DNA from: Sorghum bicolor
Taxonomy: Eukaryota > Streptophyta > Magnoliopsida > Poales > Poaceae
NCBI RefSeq assembly: GCF_000003195.3
Contig: NC_012875.2
Span: 17,554,398-17,618,397 of the forward strand
Length of the DNA: 64,000 nt
Direction: 5' to 3'
Shown here: piece after piece, positions 33,791 through 45,915 of the stretch
Numbering within the stretch: position 1 is the stretch's first letter
How the letters are laid out: each line of letters starts with the position of its first letter
Notes under the pieces: generated by a model
Told to the model about the DNA's origin: nothing
Seen by the model: only the letters and a program-made list of their open reading frames with translations
Databases searched by the model: none
Translations under genes and position numbers: made by a program

Positions 33791-34440
33791 GATTTGTAGA
33801 AATATTATTCCAGGAGGCACTAATGCAATAACTGCCTTTATCTAGGGTGACTGCCTTGAGATTATGCTTAGATACAAAGTCTGAACTCACAAATGAATGC
33901 AATGCTCTAGAATAAAAAGCACAAGTGCAACACATCAGTTAACTAGAAACTTACCAGCCGTCACCACTTCACCAGCAAGGATCTCTTCGGCAGGTACGGG
34001 CAGTTGCTTTGCTAATGACTCGTCTGATTGCAATTCTAGCATGGGCGGTTGGCAGGTGGAGCCTTTGCATTGCTGGGCCTAGTGTTTCCCCTAGGAAGAG
34101 CAATGGAATACCCCTTACAGAACCTAGTTTTCATCGGATTCTTCATCACCGAAGGTTGGTACTGCATATTTGGGGTTGGCGCACGATACTGGGGCTTCGC
34201 TGCCATTGGAGCCTTGGAATCGAATACCTCGGCCTCAAAAGCTCGCTCGCGAGTTTTGGTCGCAGTGTACACAACATTGTAATTCTTCTGAGTAAGAGCA
34301 TCACAGACAAACTCATTGAATGTGGCACATTTGGTATTACCCATAGTCTTCAACAACTTGGGACCAAGACTGGTAATTTTATTTACCTTAGTGCTCATGA
34401 ACTCAGCTCCATCTAATGAATAGTGTCAGTTAACAACCTT
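33791..34440 (-). pseudogene. G1 gag C-terminal remnant
   Basis: Minus sense 34398-34036 is open: KLLKTMGNTKCATFNEFVCDA then a basic, Ala/Pro-rich tail ending near a probable zinc-knuckle region (about 34080-33950) with stops. X2 has about 425 bp more gag at 52690-53115 that X1 lacks. Confidence 0.6.
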
Positions 34441-35969
34441 TGTGAAAGGATCAAGATGCCCAAGAGGGGGGAGGGGTGAATTGGGCTTCTCTAAAAATTT
34501 AAAAAACCTATAAGCTCCAATTCACCCGCTTGTGCCTAGGTGTGTTCTAGGGAGGTACCAGATAAAAGTTTTGCAACCTAGTTCCAATCCTATTCTAGCA
34601 TGGCAATTATAGAAATGTAAATGCTCAAAGTAAATGCTAGAATGCAAAGGATGAGAGCTAGAAGAATGTAGCAATGTTTTGCTGAGGTATCAGAGAGTCG
34701 CCACTCTCCACTATTCCTCATTGGAGCACCTGTGCAAGGGCCATGCTCCCCCTTGGTCCGCTCAAGGACCAAGTGCTCTCTATGGGCTGATTCTTTGACA
34801 CTCTGTCGCGGTGAATCACCCAAAACCACTCACAAGCTTGACACGAGCCACCCACAAGAACTTTGGGCAGTCTTCGTGCCTCCAATCACCATCGAACCAT
34901 CTAGATGATGGCGATCACCAAGAGTAACAAGCAAAGAACTCTCACTTAACCCAAACAAGGCTCTAGAGAGTGGTGGATGCACACTTGAACTCTTGGAACT
35001 CAACTAGAGAAGGATTCACTCAAGAAATCACTCAATTCTCAATCCTCTCTAGGCTCTTGCTTCTCTCTTGCACCACAAGGTGTTACTCAGCTGATCAAAT
35101 GGGAAAGAGACCTACCATGGACGAGGTGAAGGAGCATAAATACCCCCCATCAAGTCCAAGGGCCGGCCACCCGAATTCCTCCAAAAACGGGAGCACCAGA
35201 CGTGCTCTGCAGAGCATCCGGTGCTCCGTCAATAGCTAATTGTACTTGCTCTGCAACACACCAGACGCACCCACAGTGGATCCGGTGACTCACTTGTATC
35301 GCGTCCGGTGCTAGGGCAAACTTCAACCCTCTCTGGGTACGGGACCGGACGCACCCTAGTGGGTCTGCTGCGTGCGTTCGGTGCTCAGTCAAACTGTAGA
35401 CCTCCCTGGGTAAGGGACCGGATGCACCCCGGCGAGTCTGGTGTGTGTGCCCCGTGCCAAACCCTAGGCACCCAGACACGCCGACCCAAATCATCACCAC
35501 CGGACGCGCTCATAGAGCGTTCGGTGCCTGTTTCAGCATAAAAACTTCGTCGAAGCGCAATCTTTCCAAAATGAAGTTTGTTCCTCTCGATCTATGGACT
35601 TTCTCAGAGCTACCTAGTGCTAGGTTTACCAAGTGTGCACCACACCTAAACCTAAAGCCTTGCCTAGGTCAAGCTACCCACTCAATGCCCCCTTAATAGT
35701 ATGGTCAAAGGAAAAACAAAGTCCTAAACTACTCTAGGTGCCCTTCTTCACCATATGGCACCTAGACCTAGTCTAGTTTCGATGATGTCCAACCATCCTT
35801 TGAAAACCAAAACAATTTCCACCATTATGTCGGCATGAATGATCTAGTCCATCAATCACCATTACCATGACCTAACATAAATGACTTTGCCTCTACAAAA
35901 CACACGTTAGTCATAGTAATCAACATTGTCATTAATCACCAAAACTCATTAGGGGCCTAGATGCATTCA
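34441..35969 (-). mobile_element. Sirevirus S1 LTR
   Basis: 1529 bp: plus strand TGTGAAAGG ... ATGCATTCA. It contains an array of CCGGACGC/GCGTCCGG-type palindromes (about 35190-35525), the repeated palindromic LTR motif known from Sireviruses. A minus-sense PPT abuts it at 35970. It is inserted in G gag. Confidence 0.8.
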
Positions 35970-36462
35970 GTCTCCCCCTCTTTGGTGATTGATGATAATA
36001 ACCTCGAGTATGTTTGAAGTGAGGTTTTCAATTGACTTGGTTTCTATAAGCATGTGACAATAAGAACAAAAAAGATTAGACATGCTTATATCAACCATGC
36101 CTGATATCCTGTATCCCAGAATGTAAGATGTGTGCAACAGGATACAACAACATAAGGCTCATAAGATATTGGAGTAAGAACATAGAAGCAAAACAATATG
36201 AGCCAAACACATGACATAAAGGATATGATCATAAAGCATAAGTCATGTCTCACAACTATAACAAAATGTATCTCACAAATGCATAAAGTAAACATGATGC
36301 ATGAAGAGTAGCATACAAAAGAACCAAAAGCCCACTCACTGGCTCCCCCAAAATCTAACATACTCTCCCTCTCCCCCTTTGGCATCAAACGCTAAAAACC
36401 TAAGAAGCTACAGGTGGAGTTGGAGCAGAGGAGTCACGTGGCACTACCTCAAACTGAGCTGC
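35970..36462 (-). mobile_element. Sirevirus S1 internal 3' part
   Basis: Matches S0 (329-667 plus 8732-8885) without the Tat insertion. It shows the empty Tat target at 36302-36309. It is interrupted by the B1 LTR at 36463. Confidence 0.75.
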
Positions 36463-37677
36463 TGTTGGGTATTTTAAACGCATACAGAAAAATCTGCAAG
36501 CGCACGGATACCCATGTAACTTTCATCCGAGAGTATTCTAGAGTATGATTTTCCACAGGGAACGTGAGTGTACTAATTAAGATTCAAGATCGCCCAAGGA
36601 TAACTATATAATTATTTTTGGTGGGAAGAGAGGAAGTTTCCTGAGAGTTCTTTAGTTGATCTAAGAATCAAGAATTACTTCAAAGATTATTTATTTCAGG
36701 ACATCAAAACACTAACCACAGAAAGAGATGAGATAGGGGGCTAGGAAGCTCTGACTACGGTCCTACAAACACCGATCTGAACGAGGTGGAATACGTCGAC
36801 CGTTAGGGCTGTCACTACCCTAGGGCTACCACAACAATCCGCAGGATTGGGTGCAATTCTAGGTAATTGCAAGACTAAACACCACGTCTAATCTATTAAT
36901 TACTACTCTAGCATTATAAAGACTAGAGCACTTGATGCAAGCAGGAATCCAATAAATAACTTGAATGTAAATAAAAGTAATTAAAGAACTCCAAAATTAT
37001 GAATTAAAGAACTTGGAGAACGATGAAGAACGAACCAGTTGCTGCAAAAGTACAATGTTGAGGAAGATCCGACAGATCCGGCTCCTCCTCCGCTCCTCTT
37101 CTCTCTCCCTATTTTCTAGATTACAACTAGAACTAACTAGAACTAGAACTAGATGAACTAGAACTAGAACTAGATGAACTAGAGGGATCCTCTCTACTTG
37201 GATAAATAATTGAGACCCTAGCTTTAATTCTGTAGAAGAGGTATGTTCGACAGGAGCCAGGGGGCCTGCTTATATAGCCCTTCCAAATGAACGTGAGCCG
37301 TTGGATCAAACCGACCTTAATCGCACGGTTTTCCTTGATCCTCAAAGGCGGTGGAGCACGATCTGTGAGACCTGCCCTGATTGGTCACCAGGGCAGGGCA
37401 GGCGCCCTGCCCCCGGGCCCGCTCGGCCTCCCGTTCGTTCCCGTGGCTTCTGGAGTCTTCTAGATGATAATAAATTGGCGCACACGTTAATATCTCTATG
37501 TAAACCCGACGTGTGGGCCTTTCCTCCATATTTCCTAATAACCCCCTGCAGAAATAGACAAACACCAAAACTCGTGGAATTCTGTTAGATGAAACCCTAA
37601 TTTTGGATGTTGGTTGCATATATGTCCTTTTCCATGATTAGTTGACGGTTAAATGTGAGCATTAAGGACTGTCAACA
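36463..37677 (-). mobile_element. B1 LTR (Athila-like)
   Basis: 1215 bp, inserted at the same position in the Sirevirus as B0, with GCTGC immediately before it. It closely resembles 8886-10126. It carries the GC hairpin with one mismatch (37391-37412). Confidence 0.88.
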
Positions 37678-38143
37678 AGCTCCCCCAAGCTTAACCTTTG
37701 CTTGTCCCTGAGCAAAGCTAAAATCAGCTAGAAGACAGGGGTTACTTTTATGCCTCTTACTACAGGGTTTTTAAGTTATCACTAAGGTCCTAAGTGATTG
37801 AAAAACATAATGATCAAGTCAAGCACTATGTCTCTAGTTCTTCTATCTTACCTTTGTTCTGGAGTTTTTTTGTAAGTTTCCAAAATAAAACTGAGGCATT
37901 TTCCTTCTTCTCGAAAGATATATAAGTAGAGCTTTAAAAGTTTTAGTATACTTACTTTGCATTTTGCTATGTCAATGCTCGGAGCAAGGGAGAGGAATGT
38001 CATACTCCTAGATCAAGACCTTTGACCTTTTTGAAAAGTTTGTCATCTCTTACTGGCATATTGCTTATTAGAGGGACCATGGGCTATCATTTTTTTTCTT
38101 TCTTTTTCAGCCTTTCTCTCTTTTTTTATGATGTGGGCACCAA
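37678..38143 (-). mobile_element. B1 internal 3' end, cut by D
   Basis: PPT and 3' UTR of B1, matching 10127-10593. It stops at ACCAA exactly where D begins; uninterrupted ACCAA followed by GTACCCC is seen at 10589-10600 and 56686-56696. Confidence 0.85.
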
Positions 38144-39660
38144 TGTTGACGGTCCTTAAGTACTAAAATTAACCATCAAATAAACATGGAAAACGAACAA
38201 TATGCACTAAACATCTAGAATTAGGGTTTTATCTGACAGAATTCAATGAGCTTTGGTGTTTAACTATTTCTGCAGGGGGTTATCAGAAAATATGGAGAGA
38301 AGGCCCACATGTCATGTTTACAACGAGATAATTACGTGCCGCGCAATTTTCCTCAATCTAGAAGAGTCCAGAAGCCACGGGAACGAACGGGAGACCGGAT
38401 GGGCTCGGGGGCAGGGCGCTCGCCCTCCCCCCTTGGGCGCCCGCCCTGGTCTCGGGTCCAATCCGAACCAAACTCATGGATCGTGTTCCACCGACCTAAA
38501 GGATCAAGGAAAACCGTGCGATCAATGTCGGTTTGATCCAATAGCCCAAATTCACTTGAAAGGACTATATAACCAAGGCCTCTCCACCCCTGGAGGAGAG
38601 AAGAGAAGAGGAGAAATCATTATCAGAGGTAGCCATCAAAGTTAGGGTTTAGAGCTTCTCTCCAACAGAGAATTAGAATTAGCTACTTCCTAATCCTTCA
38701 AGTTTAGAGGATTGATTAGATAGCAATTAGAGAAGTAGAGCACTACGTTGTGGATTCGGATCTTCGGTAATAAAGATTGGTATTATTCATATCTTTCTCT
38801 AATACTTTGTTCTAATTACATTATGTCTCTATTTATTATGATCTTAGTTTGCTCTAGTTCTATATTTGATATAGTTATGATTGATAATGAGTTTATGTAT
38901 AAGTTTGCAAAGCGCTTAGCTCTTGACTCGAGGGAGTTAAGTGGTAGATCACATGTGGGCGTGGTGCTTAGATGTTATTTACCTACAAATGTATCCTATT
39001 GGCCGGGTTGTGTGGTAGTTCACGATAGTGATAGCTTCGTTGATTCTTATATAGTCCACCCTCCGTCGATAGGACAGGCAGAATTTGTATTGCGGAGTAA
39101 GTCTTACGATGTTCTGATTTACTTTAGCAATGTTCCTTATACATGAATGAAGAGTCTTTTATGCTATACATGATCTTGTAGATAACTAGAGTAGATTATG
39201 AATTAGTAGATAGTAGATAACTTAGAATCCATTCTCTAGCTAATCCGACGTCAAATACATATATGAGGAGTAGTCTATTTTCTAATCGCTGTGTTATTTA
39301 CCCGTGAACTTATAATTCATTATCATTATCTTTATGGTTTACCCCCTGCCAAAGTAAGTGACTGTGTGACGAGTTTCTCATTAGTAATCATGTTCTTGCA
39401 AGTTTATCTCTAGTCTATGCCTTGATAGATTTAGTCCTTATCTTAATTTCACCCCTTGTTCTCTTAAGCAAAGTTATAAATAACGATGCCTGGAATACTT
39501 ATCCTGGTGAAATGCTACAATGAGGTGTTTTATCTGTGTGCTTGTGGATAGAATAGATTATTTTCTAGAGAGCCTTTACATTTATAAATACCTTTGTACA
39601 CTCTGGCACCATGCTGGGGATGACAACCTAGTATCTAAGTGGTGTTAGCTAGTGTCAACA
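38144..39660 (+). mobile_element. D 5' LTR
   Basis: TGTTGACGG ... GTGTCAACA. U3 has the hairpin AGGGCG-CT-CGCCCT (38413-38426) and a TATA box CTATATAA (38565-38572). It differs from the 3' LTR at scattered sites only. Confidence 0.92.
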
Positions 39661-39668
39661 AGCATTTC

Positions 39669-39686
39669 TGGCACCGTTGCCGGGGA
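39669..39686 (+). promoter_or_regulatory. D PBS (tRNA-Asp-like)
   Basis: TGGCACCGTTGCCGGGGA, 8 bp after the LTR, one change from the perfect tRNA-Asp complement at 14750. Confidence 0.8.
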
Positions 39687-39970
39687 GGCAAAAGGGTAAC
39701 ACATAGGAACGGTAAGGAAAGTCAGGAAATCAGTCAACGTTATTCACACAAAACATTAGACTAGACTATAGAGAAATAATTGCATCAAACAGCTACTAAG
39801 TGAGAAATCATAACAAGGCACCTCTGCTTTGGCAGGTTCACCCTGTTGTTTTTCTATGTTTATATTTTTATACAGGGTATATCAGGATTGACTTTGGGTA
39901 CATTCAACTCTTCATCATCAGAACCAAAGCAATCAAGAGAAGAAGAAGCTAGCTACCAATTGCTGAAGCT

Positions 39971-41930
39971 ATGGCATAGAAGACCCTACAAGAATTCTCT
40001 GCTCCAAGTCTTGAGAACATTCCAACTGGTCCAAGATTTGCAGTAGAAAAAGGAGTACCCGAGTTCGAGCTCAAGTCAAGCCTCATCAATTTGGTACAAG
40101 CTACACAATTCAGTGGAAATGCACATGAAGATGCTAGTGCACACTTGCAGAATTTCTTAGAGATTGGAAGCACAATCCACATCAACAGAGTTGACAACGA
40201 CGTCATACTACTTCGCCTTTTTCCATTCTCACTAGAAGGGAAAGCGAGGAAGTGGTTCTACACTTATCAAGATAACATCAACAACTAGACGAACTTGTCA
40301 GATGCCTTTCTATCAAAGTTTTTCCCTGTAGGCAAAACAACTGCCTTAAGAGGAAATATTGTCAGTTTCCAACAGCGGAAGACAGAAGCCATTTCAGAAG
40401 CATGGGAGCATTTTCAAGGATACATTTCAGATTGTCCTCACCATGGAATGGCCACATCGTTACTTATGCAGGCCTTCTACCATGGATTAACCCAGAAGGC
40501 TCGTGAGTGCCTAGATGCATCTGGTAAAGGATCATTCTTGGAGCTTACAATTGGAAAAGCAAAGATACTTTTGGATAAGATAGTAGAAAATCAAAGCTGG
40601 TTCCAAGATGAAGCTCAACAATGTCATCAAACTGAAGAAATACCAGAAGAAGTAAATGCACTGTCAAAGATGGAAAATTTGCTCCATAGGATTGACCAGA
40701 GGGCCAAGTTCAAAGAAGATCAAAGGGCCATTGAGATAGCACACAAATATCAAACCACTCCGAGTCAACCCAATAGCAAAGGTCTGAATTTACGTAACAC
40801 TTTCAAGCAACTTTCATTAAAAGAGATAATTGCTCAACAAACTAAAATTAATGATGAAGTTAAACAAAGGCTAGATACAAATGAATCATCTCTAAAAGAT
40901 ATACACAGTAAAATGGATTTTCTATTAACTATCTTTGATGAGCAAAACACTCTTAATAAAAGGGTAGAGCTTAAATTAATAAAGTTAGCTGCTGCACTGC
41001 CTGTTGCTACTAACATTGAGCATGTAAAGAATATAACTACTAGAGGAGGCAAAGCCACCAGAGATACCCCATACCCAAAAGAGAAACAAAGAACATCAGC
41101 ACCAGTGCAACCAGCAGTGATAGAAGAAGAAAGCCCAGTTGAAGCAGAAAATCTGCTGCAACCACCAAGAACTGGAGAAATGAGGAAAGATTTTTACGAC
41201 ACCAATTATTTGCCATTTCCTATAAGAAATAGAGGACTGCAGTCGAATGAGAAGTTTGGTAAGTTTGTAGAGGTCATTCAGAAATTATATGTCAACATAC
41301 CTCTACTTGATGCCATACAGGTACCTAGATATGCAAAATACATCAGAGATATTCTTAACAAGAAGAGACCACTGCCCACCACTGAGGTTATCAAGCTGAC
41401 AGAAGAATGTAGTGCGACCATGCTCAATAAACCACCAAAGAAGACGGAAGATCCAGGATGCCCCACTATTGATTGCTCGATCGGAAACCAGCACTTCAAC
41501 AATGCACTTTGTGATCTCAGAGTAAGTGTCAGTGTGATGCCAGCATCAGTCTACAAAAAGCTTGAGCATACGACCCTAGAACCAACATCAATGTGCCTGC
41601 AACTAGTAGATCAATCGGTTCGACACCCGTTGGGCATCGCCGAAAACATTCCAGTCAAGATCAGAGATTTCCTGGTGCCAGCAGACTTCATGGTACTAGA
41701 CATGAGTCCTGACTCAAAAGTGTCCATCATCCTTGGAAGGCCATTATGAGCACCGCCAATGCCCACATTGATGTCGGGAAAGGAGAAATCAAGTTCAACA
41801 TAAACGGACAAGAAGAACACTTCACATTCAAGCCCATACCAGAGAGAGACTCTACAGTGAAGGAAGTTCATGATGAAGAACCACTAGAGACACCATCTCG
41901 AGAGGAAGGTAATTTAGAAGATTAAAAGAT
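39971..41930 (+). pseudogene. gag: D gag-protease
   Basis: One frame from the ATG at 39971 to 41746, broken by TAG at 39977 and at 40286 (in the family a Trp follows NINN). Gag core: LRLFPFSLEGKARKWFYT, SKFFPVGKT, EAWEHFQGYISDCP and LMQAFYHGLTQ. A hydrophilic linker with coiled-coil potential follows, then a protease with PIDCSIG-like entry, LCDLRVSVSVMP (the usual G after DL is R) and IILGRP. A frameshift at about 41745 moves the last 60 codons to another frame, to about 41924. Bases 39687-39970 are leader with an acceptor-like TTTATACAG at about 39870-39878. Confidence 0.82.
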
Positions 41931-42410
41931 TTGGAGGTCCAGCTTGGGGGACCTAAAAATCCCAAACCCTCACCGGAGGTAAATCGGTATTTATCCGCAT
42001 CATTAATTCTTGCATAATTATTTAGTGCATTAGTCATATTTATTCATAGCATTATTATAATAATAGAAACCCCCATATAAATAATATTTATGGTGTGTAA
42101 CAACACATATTTTATTAATTATTGTGGAGGCACAAAAATATTTTTCATTATCATTTCAAATAAGTTTCAATTCTTATAGATTTTCCTGCATTATATTTAA
42201 TTATAGCAACCTTCCAGAAGCATGACCCACACTCCTTGGGTCCTACATGTCATACACCACACCTCACACACATCCCATCACATTATTTGATCCACCAACA
42301 TATCTCAACTAACTAGCACTTTTCCACCGGCCAACCACCACCCATGATCCATTATTTTGCGTAAGAGTTAAGCAAAGAAGGGAGTGGAGAAAGGGTAGCC
42401 AGGATGGACA
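41931..42410 (+). other. Non-coding spacer where pol would be
   Basis: AT-rich sequence with a GCTTGGGGGACC purine tract at 41943-41954. No RT, RNase H or integrase motif in any frame. Confidence 0.6.
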
Positions 42411-42822
42411 CCAAAGGTGGGTGCCCGCCCACCTATAGAGGGTGCCCGCCCTGCCCCCTCTTCCTCCTATAAATTGCCACCTCCTCCCTCCAACTTCTTC
42501 ACACAAGCATTCCAGAAAACCACGCAAGTTTCAGTTTCCATAGAAGGAGCTCTTGTAGTGAAGAAAAAAGAGAGTAGAGAGGAAGAGAAGAGTGGCAAAC
42601 AAGTTGGTAGTTTTTGAGTGAGAGAGTGATCAGTTTCACCTAGTAAGTAGTGATCCCGCTGTCCAAAGCGGAAGTAAAAGTTGTTTAAGGGGAGGTTATG
42701 CCAAAATAGAAACTTGTCTTGAACGACTAACCCCTGGACTACTGACATTCCGGACAGCTGACCACTAACATTTTCTCTCACATTTTCCACTAGTTGTGTT
42801 TTTGCCAACTTTTGTTTATAGG
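42411..42822 (+). promoter_or_regulatory. Internal promoter-like region, 5' UTR and intron before ATHILA ORF
   Basis: Two GC motifs (GGGTGCCCGCCC at 42419-42430 and GGGTGCCCGCCC at 42440-42451) resemble the U3 GC elements. Next come TATAAAT at 42468-42474, a purine-rich leader, a donor GTAAGT at 42643 and an acceptor TTGTTTATAG at 42812-42821. The ATG is two bases later at 42823. The implied intron is 179 bp. Promoter and splicing are inferred from sequence only. Confidence 0.5.
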
Positions 42823-44379
42823 ATGTTCAAGAAGGTGAAGAACACAGGGAAGGCTCTCAAGAACATAGGTACAAGGAGTTCATCACGACATTCCTCACAC
42901 CCGTCATAGATGAGCGTCCACCCAACACCTACACAAGCTCCGTCATCTTCATCTGATCAGCAAGTCAAGGTCCTTCTCAAGATAGGAGACCTTGGACTAA
43001 AGACCCACAGGGAGAAGGAAGTCTACCAGCAACTAAAGAACAAAGATTTCATTCACACACCTACTCTTGATCCAATCTTGCTACAAGAAACAGGTATGGA
43101 TACTGAATTCGACTTAATTTTCTAGATGTTAGGTTGGACAAATTTTTGGAACATAACTGAGCTGGGTTCTTGTCTTCTCACCCTTGAATTTCTTTGCACT
43201 TTACAATATTATGAGGGGGGAATTGTTTTCCGGATGGTCAAACAAGAGATTATGTTGTCTTGGAGAGAACTGAGCGACCAGCTTGGTTTCTATTCAAGAT
43301 GCATCCTAAACATTGACTCTGACCTACCCAATTTTGAGAGACATCAGTTCTGGAGAGAGATATCTAGAGACAATTTTTATAGTCTAGCCCGAACCAGTGA
43401 CATGGAACACCCCACTCTTAGGATGTTCCACAAATGGCTTGGGTACAATCTTTTCTATCGTGATGATATTAGGAAAGTAAGAGTAGGAGATTTACAACTT
43501 CTATATGCTGCTATTAATAAAGTACCCACTTCACCTGTTACACTTTTGGTTTCTCATTGGCTTAGTATACCTAGTCTTCAGGGACCAGTAGGATGTACTT
43601 CACTTATCACTCGTCTAGCCTCTAATATTCATTTTCTAGAAAACTCGTCATTGGACTTCATAGATGAGTTAAGAATTTATCATGGCTATGACACATTTAG
43701 ACAAGCTCAGATGTTAAAGAAAAAGGGGAATATAATGTATATGCTATATGATAATAAAGGCAAGATTCAGTTACCTAACCAGAACCTTGGCCTCTACGTT
43801 GTTCAAAATTTTTTGATTGAGATTGCAGCAACACCAGTGAACTAGAGAGCTCCACAACGAGTGGCATCTGAAAGGATGACCACCCATCAAGAACGCACCT
43901 GGTATGGAGCTGATCTTGGACCAGAAGAAGCAGCGCACCTGCATTATCACGACTACAACCCCCGAGTCCTTCGAGACCCATGGGTTTGACATGCGCAACC
44001 ACAAGAGCCAACACAGGAGACAAGGCTGGAGAGCCAAGATCACCAGTGGACAAACCCACCTTTTCATATGGGCAGGTACTCCACTGATCCATATGGAGCT
44101 TCAGGATCCAGACCTCCGCCCCAATTTGATGCAGGACGATACTCCGACGCCTCCTACGCTTTCACGAATGACTACTACCAAGAGGCCGGTGCTTTCTTCA
44201 CCCGTACCGACAACACTCTTCTCGACATCCAAAATACGCAAGCAGAACATGGACGACTCTTGGAACAGCAGCAGAAATGGAACCAGGATCATGCCACTGC
44301 AGTACAAGAGCTGAGACAAGATACCACAACAATGAAAGATAACATCACAACCATGATGCGGTTCTGGAATATCGGGTAA
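42823..44379 (+). pseudogene. D ATHILA ORF-like protein
   Basis: A single frame of 519 codons interrupted by TAG at 42907, 43123 and 43843 and TGA at 43987, with no frameshift. It begins MFKKVKNTGKALKN. The middle (43126-43840) matches the Athila ORF1 family type (PF03078-like): MLGWTNFWNITELGS, LSWRELSDQLGFY, FWREISRDNFYSL and HPTLRMFHKWLGYNLF. The C-terminal part is Gln/Tyr/Pro-rich with a coiled coil (TQAEHGRLLEQQQKW). In Athila this ORF lies 3' of pol and may be env-like; its role is unknown. Confidence 0.75.
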
Positions 44380-45915
44380 GACCGACATCAACATCCAGCT
44401 TGGGGGAGTTCCTCCCCAATTTATCAAGTAAGTTTTTATTAGCCCTTCTTATTTATTCTTTCCTATTTTAAGTGTTTTATTTATCTTATAGAGAAAAACT
44501 TAGAAAACCCAATAAATATTTTCTTGCTTTAATTTACTGCATTATATAAACATGAAAACAAAATAAAAAGACTGTGTAGATGAGTGTGATTTATTCTCCC
44601 TACTAAGTATTAATCTCTAGAAAAAATAAAAAGACCAAAAAATACATGATGGAAATGATGAACAGTTGCTCTGTTTGCTTACTTTCAAGTACCTAGCTTT
44701 TATATTAGAGTTCTTCCAGGAATTACTAAAACTGAAATTACAATCTATGGGAAATATAAAACTAAAGTCTAGGTAAGAGAAAGGCATGATATAAAGTTTG
44801 AGCTGCTGTTTATCTTGTTCCTACTACACTAAGTTCTGGAGATTTATTTTGAAAACTTACAAATCACATGATGAGTTCCTAGCATTACAAACTACCTACC
44901 ACAGCCATACTTGCTATAACATCTATTACTTATATTCACATGAAGTTTGATCGAGCTGTGTAGACCCTTAGGAGCTTTTCATGTGGTTAAATTAAGATAT
45001 TCACTTACACACATCTACTACACCATCCACCACCATTCATTAAAATTGCTAAAAATATTATCACTCACTGTCCCAAATATTGTTATTCTCTCTCTCTAAA
45101 AAGATTCAATGCAGAAGAGGCATGGGTTATGCAAAAATATGCGAGGAAATAAAAAGGGGCAAGTGCCCGGAATATCGAAAAGAAAGAAAAAGAGTGAGAT
45201 GAGAGGTAAAAATGGACAAGTGTCCGGAGTAGAATTAGGGGTACAAAGATGCCCACTTGAGCGGGAAAAATGGACAAGTGTCCGATAGTAGAATTAGGGG
45301 TATCTACTACCCACCTGAAAAAAAAGAGATAGCCCATGTTCTCCCAAAGCAAAGATCAAAGAAGAGGAGAGATAGCAATATGAGGAGCAATGAGAAGTAA
45401 GTTTTATTATCACTTATACATTTTTTACCATCACTATCATTTACTCCACCACACATGCACATCTTGATTTAATTATACGCTGAGTTCCTTTGGATCCATG
45501 GCTTGATTAGACAACATATGTATCAGCTGTTTTTCACTCCTATGAGCTCCACTTAAATATTTCATTAGCTATAGGTAAGTGACAGTTTGGTAAGGATCCA
45601 CAAATACCACATATAGAGAGACTTGAGAGAATCATTGCTGGGAACTCTGAGTTTTATTTTGAAAACTTATGAAAAACTCTGGAACAAAGGTGAAGTATAG
45701 ACAGGAGGAATAGTGCTTGACTTAATTATTTTGTCTTTCGATTACTTAAGACTCAAGTGCAGGTACTAAGCTCCATAACACTTCACTCTAATCTGGAAGA
45801 ATTTTTACATAAAAGCATGTGTGCCTGTCAGGAAAGAAAACATCGAAGCAACTCCTGATCCATCTGAGTTTAGCTGTTTGCTCAAGGACGAGTAAAGGGT
45901 AAGCTTGGGGGAGTT
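44380..45915 (+). other. D 3' UTR
   Basis: 1.5 kb without coding signal, AT-rich, ending in the PPT at 45901-45915. It contains three hairpins of the shared type at 45157-45283. Confidence 0.75.
45157..45283 (+). repeat. Three GGRCA-NN-TGYCC hairpins in D 3' UTR
   Basis: GGGCAAGTGCCC (45157-45168), GGACAAGTGTCC (45214-45225) and GGACAAGTGTCC (45272-45283). The last two are each followed by GTAGAATTAGGGGTA, so the second block is locally duplicated. Confidence 0.8.

Larger units (their letters stand above)
30263..38143. repeat. Segmental duplication copy X1
   Basis: Order: Copia fragment, Tekay-like gypsy G with solo LTR H, Sirevirus LTR S1, B1 LTR and 3' region. The same order recurs at 47433-56690. 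X1 is shorter because of deletions at short direct repeats; it ends at the left edge of D, X2 starts at its right edge. Confidence 0.85.

Noticed and set aside
35137..35150. Plus-strand TATA (TATAAATA) as evidence that the Sirevirus is on the plus strand
   Set aside because: PPTs and the internal peptide order indicate minus orientation; the motif is nearly symmetrical and is not decisive.
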